DNA of 64,000 nt from Paenibacillus chondroitinus NBRC 15376 (lineage in GTDB: Bacteria > Bacillota > Bacilli > Paenibacillales > NBRC-103111): positions 62,001 to 126,000 of the forward strand of contig NZ_BILW01000016.1 of assembly GCF_004000765.1 (NCBI RefSeq), given 5' to 3'. Both the position numbers and the translations under genes were made by a program. The notes under the pieces were generated by a model that saw only the letters and a program-made list of their open reading frames with translations, was not told where the DNA came from and made no database searches. Of this stretch, positions 60,199-64,000 are shown piece by piece; the first letter of the stretch is position 1, and the number at the start of each line of letters is the position of its first letter.

Positions 60199-60810
60199 GT
60201 GAAAAAGTTTCGTACAGTGACATTGGCGGTAGCTTTGACGACAGCATTGAGCTTTGGGGCAGTTGGGGCGCACGCTAACATGAGTACACCGACAATGAAC
60301 ACTCATACGGGTACTTCAGGGACTATGGGGACGGGGACTACGACGACATCGGGCTATACGGGCAGTACTTACGACGCTACGACGGGGACTAGCGTCGGAA
60401 CAGGTTTGTTGAACGGAACGGGAACGATGACCAACACGAATACGTACAATGGAGTGGCAACTCCGATTACAAGTCCAAATGCTGTGGCTCCAACTGCTCA
60501 ACCACACAGAATTGATGGCTTGTACAGACATGACGGAACAACGACTAACACGTATACGGGAAAAAGTACCGGCACGGGTACTGGCGTTTTAGGCCAAATC
60601 AATGGCTATGGCAATAACCTTATGGATCGGATGAGCACGACAAGCACAACGGGAACGAATCGCGGCAATTATGATACGTCATCTTATCGCGCTTATGCGA
60701 CCACGACATCTGACAGAAGTATGAATTGGGGATGGCTTGGATTGTTAGGATTAATAGGATTGGCGGGATTAAGAGGTGGCAATAGAAACAGAGACGAGAG
60801 TTATAAATAA
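60199..60810 (+). CDS. Secreted Thr/Gly-rich protein with WGxxGxxG C-terminal signal
   Basis: 203 residues from GTG 60199 (GAGAGGGG upstream). Signal peptide KKFRTVTLAVALTTALSFGA (cut near AHANMS); mature part rich in Thr, Gly, Ser, Tyr (GTSGTMGTGTTTTSGYTGS, TNTYTGKSTGTGTG). The C-terminus is NWGWLGLLGLIGLAGLRGGN followed by basic RNRDESYK, the WGxxGxxG-type sorting/membrane signal known from Firmicute exported proteins. Probably anchored at the surface. No enzyme domain. A related short-repeat composition suggests a matrix or wall role, which is inference only. Confidence 0.8.
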   Translation: MKKFRTVTLAVALTTALSFGAVGAHANMSTPTMNTHTGTSGTMGTGTTTTSGYTGSTYDATTGTSVGTGLLNGTGTMTNTNTYNGVATPITSPNAVAPTAQPHRIDGLYRHDGTTTNTYTGKSTGTGTGVLGQINGYGNNLMDRMSTTSTTGTNRGNYDTSSYRAYATTTSDRSMNWGWLGLLGLIGLAGLRGGNRNRDESYK

Positions 60811-60821
60811 CGAGTAGATAA

Positions 60822-60852
60822 TGGCGCCTTCCTGACGGAGGGCGTTTTTTCT
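60822..60852 (+). terminator. Intrinsic terminator
   Basis: GCGCCTTCC-TGAC-GGAGGGCG stem followed by six T. Confidence 0.8.
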
Positions 60853-61176
60853 TGTACATTGCATTTTATACATCAAAATGCTTGATTTGACGGCGAATGC
60901 AGTCTTTCATTGCACAAAATACATCGATTTGTTGCGAAAAGGTGAGATATAAGCAGTTTAATGCCTATATCGTTGTATGAAGTACAACATAGGGACCGGC
61001 TAAGGCCCAATTACAGCTAAATGATTGCAAAAAATACAACATTGAACACTGCTGTAACGCCCTTACACTTCAGCACGGATCTGAATAAGTTTTCTCTCAT
61101 GATCTGCCATTCATAAACCTATCTCTCCAAACCGAAACTACCATTAAAAGCTGAATAGGAGAGCAGGTGAAAATTC
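60853..61176. other. Gene-free stretch with short repeats
   Basis: No gene supported. Three copies of NATTGCA-N5-ATACAWC (60857, 60908, 61023) and the inverted repeat GTTGTA-TGAAG-TACAAC around 60972-60988 occur. The ribosome binding site of the next gene lies at its right end. Confidence 0.6.
60857..61040. repeat. Short repeats CATTGCANNNNATACATC
   Basis: CATTGCATTTTATACATC (60857-60874), CATTGCACAAAATACATC (60908-60925) and GATTGCAAAAAATACAAC (61023-61040). Confidence 0.5.
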
Positions 61177-61377
61177 ATGATGACTTCTACTTTATCGACA
61201 GACACTTTGTCCGTTGAACTTACTGTGAAGGAAGCTCAAGCGTTAAGCAGCGGGGTGAAATTTGTGGCCGATCCGAATGTATCCAAGGAAGCCAGACAAA
61301 AACTGATTCGTTCCCTGGATCGCAAGTTGTTCCCCGCCACCTCCAAAACCATCAATTATCACGAACTGGAAGTGTAA
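61177..61377 (+). CDS. Hypothetical 66-residue protein
   Basis: ATG 61177 or 61180, after AGGTGAAAATTC. Mixed charged small protein: LSVELTVKEAQALSSGVKFV, NVSKEARQKLIRSLDRKLF, INYHELEV. Likely helical, cytosolic. Clear RBS and coding pattern; no family recognised. It precedes trmB by 75 nt, past what looks like a separate promoter region. Confidence 0.7.
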   Translation: MMTSTLSTDTLSVELTVKEAQALSSGVKFVADPNVSKEARQKLIRSLDRKLFPATSKTINYHELEV

Positions 61378-61452
61378 TTCCCTTTGATTTTTTCCCAAGA
61401 ATGGTCTATGATTTGTATTCGATAGCTTGTACGTGTAGGAGGCAAATAATAG

Positions 61453-62187
61453 ATGCGGTTACGGGGAAGAAAAGGAATTCGAGAAGATATTGAACGCCAG
61501 AAGGAACTCGTTGTTCTCAATGCCAAAGATTATAAAGGCAAGTGGGCGGAGTTATTTGGCAATAATAACCCTATTCATGCTGAGCTTGGGATGGGGAAAG
61601 GGCGTTTCATCAGTGAAATGAGCAAGAAATACCCCGATATTAATTTCATTGGCGTCGATATGTATGATGAGCTGATCCGCAAAGCGAGTGAGAAGGCGAA
61701 GATCGCTCATGAGATTCATACCGAGGAAGAGTCTGAATCAGAATCAGTGACTATCCCGAATTTGAAGCTGATGCTGTTCAATATCGAACATATTGAAGAA
61801 GCTTTTGCTGAAGGGGAGCTGGAGCGGGTTTATTTGAACTTCAGTGATCCGTGGCCGAAGAAAAAGCATGCTCGCAGACGGTTGACACACCCAGGTTTCG
61901 TGGCCAAATATCAGCAAATTTTGAATGCAAATGGCGAGATTCATTTGAAAACCGATTCACAATCGCTGTTTGAATTCTCGTTGAACTCTTTTGCCGACAT
62001 GGGTTTAAGAATGCGCAATATTTCCTTGAATCTGCATGCTGAAGGGTTTCACCCGGATCATGTTATGACGGAATACGAAACGAAATTCGCCACAAAAGGC
62101 ATGAATATCCATCGTTGTGAAGTGGTGATTGGTCAGGACGTGCTGGCCGCTCATCTCGATCAATTGAACAAGGCGAAAGCGGAATAA
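61453..62187 (+). CDS. trmB: tRNA (guanine-N7-)-methyltransferase
   Basis: 244 residues, ATG start with GTAGGAGGCA upstream. TrmB motifs: HAELGMGKGRFISEMSKKYPDINFIGVDMYDELI (SAM site), NFSDPWPKKKHARRRLTHPGFV, TDSQSLFEFSLNSF. It makes m7G46 in tRNA. Somewhat longer than usual through an acidic insertion (TEEESESESVTI, ~residues 92-103), absent from B. subtilis TrmB. Confidence 0.95.
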   Translation: MRLRGRKGIREDIERQKELVVLNAKDYKGKWAELFGNNNPIHAELGMGKGRFISEMSKKYPDINFIGVDMYDELIRKASEKAKIAHEIHTEEESESESVTIPNLKLMLFNIEHIEEAFAEGELERVYLNFSDPWPKKKHARRRLTHPGFVAKYQQILNANGEIHLKTDSQSLFEFSLNSFADMGLRMRNISLNLHAEGFHPDHVMTEYETKFATKGMNIHRCEVVIGQDVLAAHLDQLNKAKAE

Positions 62188-62202
62188 ACTTATCGTTAAT
62201 CA

Positions 62203-62253
62203 AAAAAAGAGGCTCTCCTTGGTCATTCGACGACTTTAGGGGCAGCCTCTTTG
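62203..62253. terminator. Bidirectional terminator
   Basis: AAAAAGAGGCT... pairs with AGCCTCTTT with an inner CTCC/GGGG stem; convergent genes on both sides. Confidence 0.75.
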
Positions 62254-62268
62254 TACGTTTCATGATGG

Positions 62269-63396
62269 TTAGCCCATCACTTGAAGAATAACCTCTGAAC
62301 AATCCGCTGAAGGCGTGTTCATTCGTTGACGGTAATTCCATACCCGTCTGGCCTGAACATCCGTGTAACGGCTGACGAGCATCGTCAACCAGTTCGAGAT
62401 CGTATCTGCGGACCGGATCGGTTCACCGAAACCTTTTTCGGTAAAGTAGTGCACGTTCTCTTCTTCCTGTCCTGGGATCGGATCATAGAAAAGCATCGGA
62501 ATAGACTTGGCAAGGCCTTCTGAACAGGTCATTCCACCTGGCTTGGTAACCAATAAGTCTGAAACTTCCATTAATTTATCAATGTCTGGCGTAAATCCGA
62601 GCAGGCGAATGTTCGGGTGCTGATACCGTTCGTCAGCGGAAAGTTTCGTTAATATTTTGGCATTGTTTCCTAGGCAAAAGATGAACTGCACGCGGTCTCT
62701 CCATTCAACGAGATGTTCGCTGAGCGAATCGCCCCCGATTAGCCCCCAACCGCCGCCCATGACGAGTACAGTAGGCATCGCGGCTAGTTGGAACTGCTGT
62801 CGGATGATGGCTTTATCGTGCGCCACACGGAAACTCGGGTGGACAGGAATCCCTGTAATTTCGACTTGAGCCGCGGGTATTCCCCGGCCAAGCAGCTTGT
62901 TTTTGACATCCTCTGTCGAGACCATATATTTATTCACTTCACGACTGACCCATGTTCCGTGTACGTCATAATCGGTGATGACGGTGCACAGCGGAATGGC
63001 AAGGCCTGCTCGTTTGAGCCGGGACACGACAACGCTGGGAAAAGGGTGTGTGCAGACGATGGCTTGGGGAGCCCAGTTCTGGATAATCTCCGCGGTCTGT
63101 GCATAAAAAATGCGGTGCAGTGCTAGTTGCGTCAACGGATTTAACGATTTCTTGTACTGAGAGCGGTATAACCGGCCATAAAGCTTGGGATTTGTGGTCA
63201 GCGTCTTTTTGTAAGCCTGGATAATCCATGGCGCAATAGTCGGATGCAGGAAAGACCCCAGTTCCAATACACGTGTTTCAATCGTTGTGCAGCGCTTTTC
63301 TAAGCTTACAGCGAGTGCATAAGCTGCTTGCGTATGACCTGCTCCGAAACCTTCAGAGAGGATGAGAACCCGCTTTTTACCCTGCCCAGCATCCAT
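62269..63396 (-). CDS. MGDG synthase-type glycosyltransferase (UgtP-like)
   Basis: 375 residues. N-terminal MGDG_synth domain: KRVLILSEGFGAGHTQAAYALA, CTHPFPSVVVSRLKRAGLAIPLCTVITDYDVHGTWV; GT-B C-terminal half: VLVMGGGWGLIGGDSLSEH, VTKPGGMTCSEGLAKSIPMLFYDPIPGQEEENVHYF. Transfers sugar from UDP-glucose/galactose to diacylglycerol, making glycolipid anchors at the membrane. Five nt downstream (in transcript order upstream) is the PAP2 phosphatase gene, a sensible lipid pair. Confidence 0.9.
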   Translation of the reverse strand: MDAGQGKKRVLILSEGFGAGHTQAAYALAVSLEKRCTTIETRVLELGSFLHPTIAPWIIQAYKKTLTTNPKLYGRLYRSQYKKSLNPLTQLALHRIFYAQTAEIIQNWAPQAIVCTHPFPSVVVSRLKRAGLAIPLCTVITDYDVHGTWVSREVNKYMVSTEDVKNKLLGRGIPAAQVEITGIPVHPSFRVAHDKAIIRQQFQLAAMPTVLVMGGGWGLIGGDSLSEHLVEWRDRVQFIFCLGNNAKILTKLSADERYQHPNIRLLGFTPDIDKLMEVSDLLVTKPGGMTCSEGLAKSIPMLFYDPIPGQEEENVHYFTEKGFGEPIRSADTISNWLTMLVSRYTDVQARRVWNYRQRMNTPSADCSEVILQVMG

Positions 63397-63401
63397 TCAT
63401 T

Positions 63402-63929
63402 TTACCCCCATAGAGCTACAGTTGTTAGTGATGCTGCCGTACCGATCAAGCTGCCGACTAAACAATCCGAAGGATAATGCAGCCCTAGGTAGATACGTGA
63501 TAGACCGACGATGAGAGCAAGCGGCAAAAGTATGATGCCAAGAAGAGGCATGGCTGCAATGAACGGAATGATGATCGAGAAAATAGCGGTTGTATGTCCG
63601 GACGGAAAAGAATGATCCGTTAATGGATTTTTATACGTGATCGTTTGAGGATGTACGAGATAAGGGCGAAGCCGCGGATATTTCTTTTTAATGATAGCAA
63701 CCGGAATATGACTGATGGTTAAGGCGATTAGCGCTTGAAAACCAGCGGTTTGCAATGCTCCTTGCCCAAATAAAGCACAGCAAAGTGAAATCACGATCGT
63801 CGCCGTAGCTCCTCCTAAATGCGTAATTCTAGAAAAGAAGTGATCGAGGAAGAAGTGCTGAATACGTTGATTCACAAAGTGGAACATGCGTGTTTCATGA
63901 TGCTGAAGCCAGTTCACGACTCTGCTCAT
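63402..63929 (-). CDS. PAP2-family phosphatase
   Basis: 175 residues, five membrane helices. Catalytic motifs KKYPRLRP (C1), HSFPSGHTTA (C2) and RIYLGLHYPSDCLVG (C3) are all complete, as in phosphatidate and undecaprenyl-diphosphate phosphatases (YodM/BcrC-like). First gene of the transcript with the glycolipid synthase. The remaining 63930-64000 is its upstream region; nothing further can be supported there. Confidence 0.92.
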   Translation of the reverse strand: MSRVVNWLQHHETRMFHFVNQRIQHFFLDHFFSRITHLGGATATIVISLCCALFGQGALQTAGFQALIALTISHIPVAIIKKKYPRLRPYLVHPQTITYKNPLTDHSFPSGHTTAIFSIIIPFIAAMPLLGIILLPLALIVGLSRIYLGLHYPSDCLVGSLIGTAASLTTVALWG

Positions 63930-64000
63930 GAGTAATAGCCTCCTTCGAAACTTGAGATATCTGTTATTTCAAATTATAAAGATCAATTATTAAAGGGAGA

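Overview
The window looks like a chromosome segment of an endospore-forming Firmicute, most probably Paenibacillus or a close relative. The reasons are strong GGAGG-type ribosome binding sites with many GTG/TTG starts, an alpha/beta-type SASP, GerP-like germination proteins, a YjcZ-type 33-residue peptide, SinR/SinI-like matrix regulators, a PBSX-type tail module, and two genes of the futalosine menaquinone route. No tRNA, rRNA, CRISPR array or insertion sequence was seen.

Layout. 1-3195 is the end of an exopolysaccharide locus (a beta-propeller/sugar-transferase fusion, an EpsM-like acetyltransferase, an EpsN-like aminotransferase). 3209-6378 holds a 55-codon gene, a glmS copy, two SinR-like repressors and an opposing SinI-like antagonist. 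6577-9900 has an exported phosphoesterase, a secreted polyasparagine protein, a degenerate tyrosine recombinase, an Xre regulator and small accessory genes. Two motif families recur here: a SinR-type box (GTTCTTTATTAAGAATT and relatives) before glmS, the second sinR and the polyasparagine gene, and a GWTAC-N5-GTAWC palindrome present seven times between genes. 10.2-15.5 kb is housekeeping (yneK, nfo, purU, tkt, ppnP).

15.5-31.8 kb is a compact contractile-tail cassette resembling PBSX but with no terminase, portal or capsid genes, so it most likely makes a tailocin. It has an Xre/ImmA-type switch with an operator of two perfect 16-bp arms, an ArpU-like activator, tail terminator, sheath, tube, a tail chaperone with a textbook -1 frameshift signal, a short tape measure, baseplate, a large fibre, holin and lysin.

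32-41.8 kb carries a dehydrogenase fused to a PilZ domain, pgi, yvyE, a TetR regulator, then a sporulation block (GerP-like genes on both strands, Hsp20, SASP, GtrA/GT2 pair, YjcZ peptide). 41.9-52.4 kb holds an ArsR-DUF2087 regulator, mqnB-mqnD, a 2-hydroxyacid dehydrogenase, an RluA enzyme, an alpha/beta-hydrolase fold fused to a SARP-like regulatory region, and a LacI regulator divergent from an FAD oxidoreductase. Two gene-free stretches here carry the same dispersed repeat. 52.4-64 kb is mostly housekeeping (B12-radical SAM, IMP dehydrogenase, manA, ytqB, lipoprotein cytochrome c, ytqA, trmB, a diacylglycerol glycosyltransferase, PAP2).

Best candidates for something new: the SinR-box regulon feeding a secreted polyasparagine protein beside an EPS locus; the capsid-less tail cassette with its basic, glycine-zipper tape measure; the dehydrogenase-PilZ fusion; and the hydrolase-fold/SARP fusion that lacks the catalytic histidine. 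All assignments come from reading the sequence; no database search was run.
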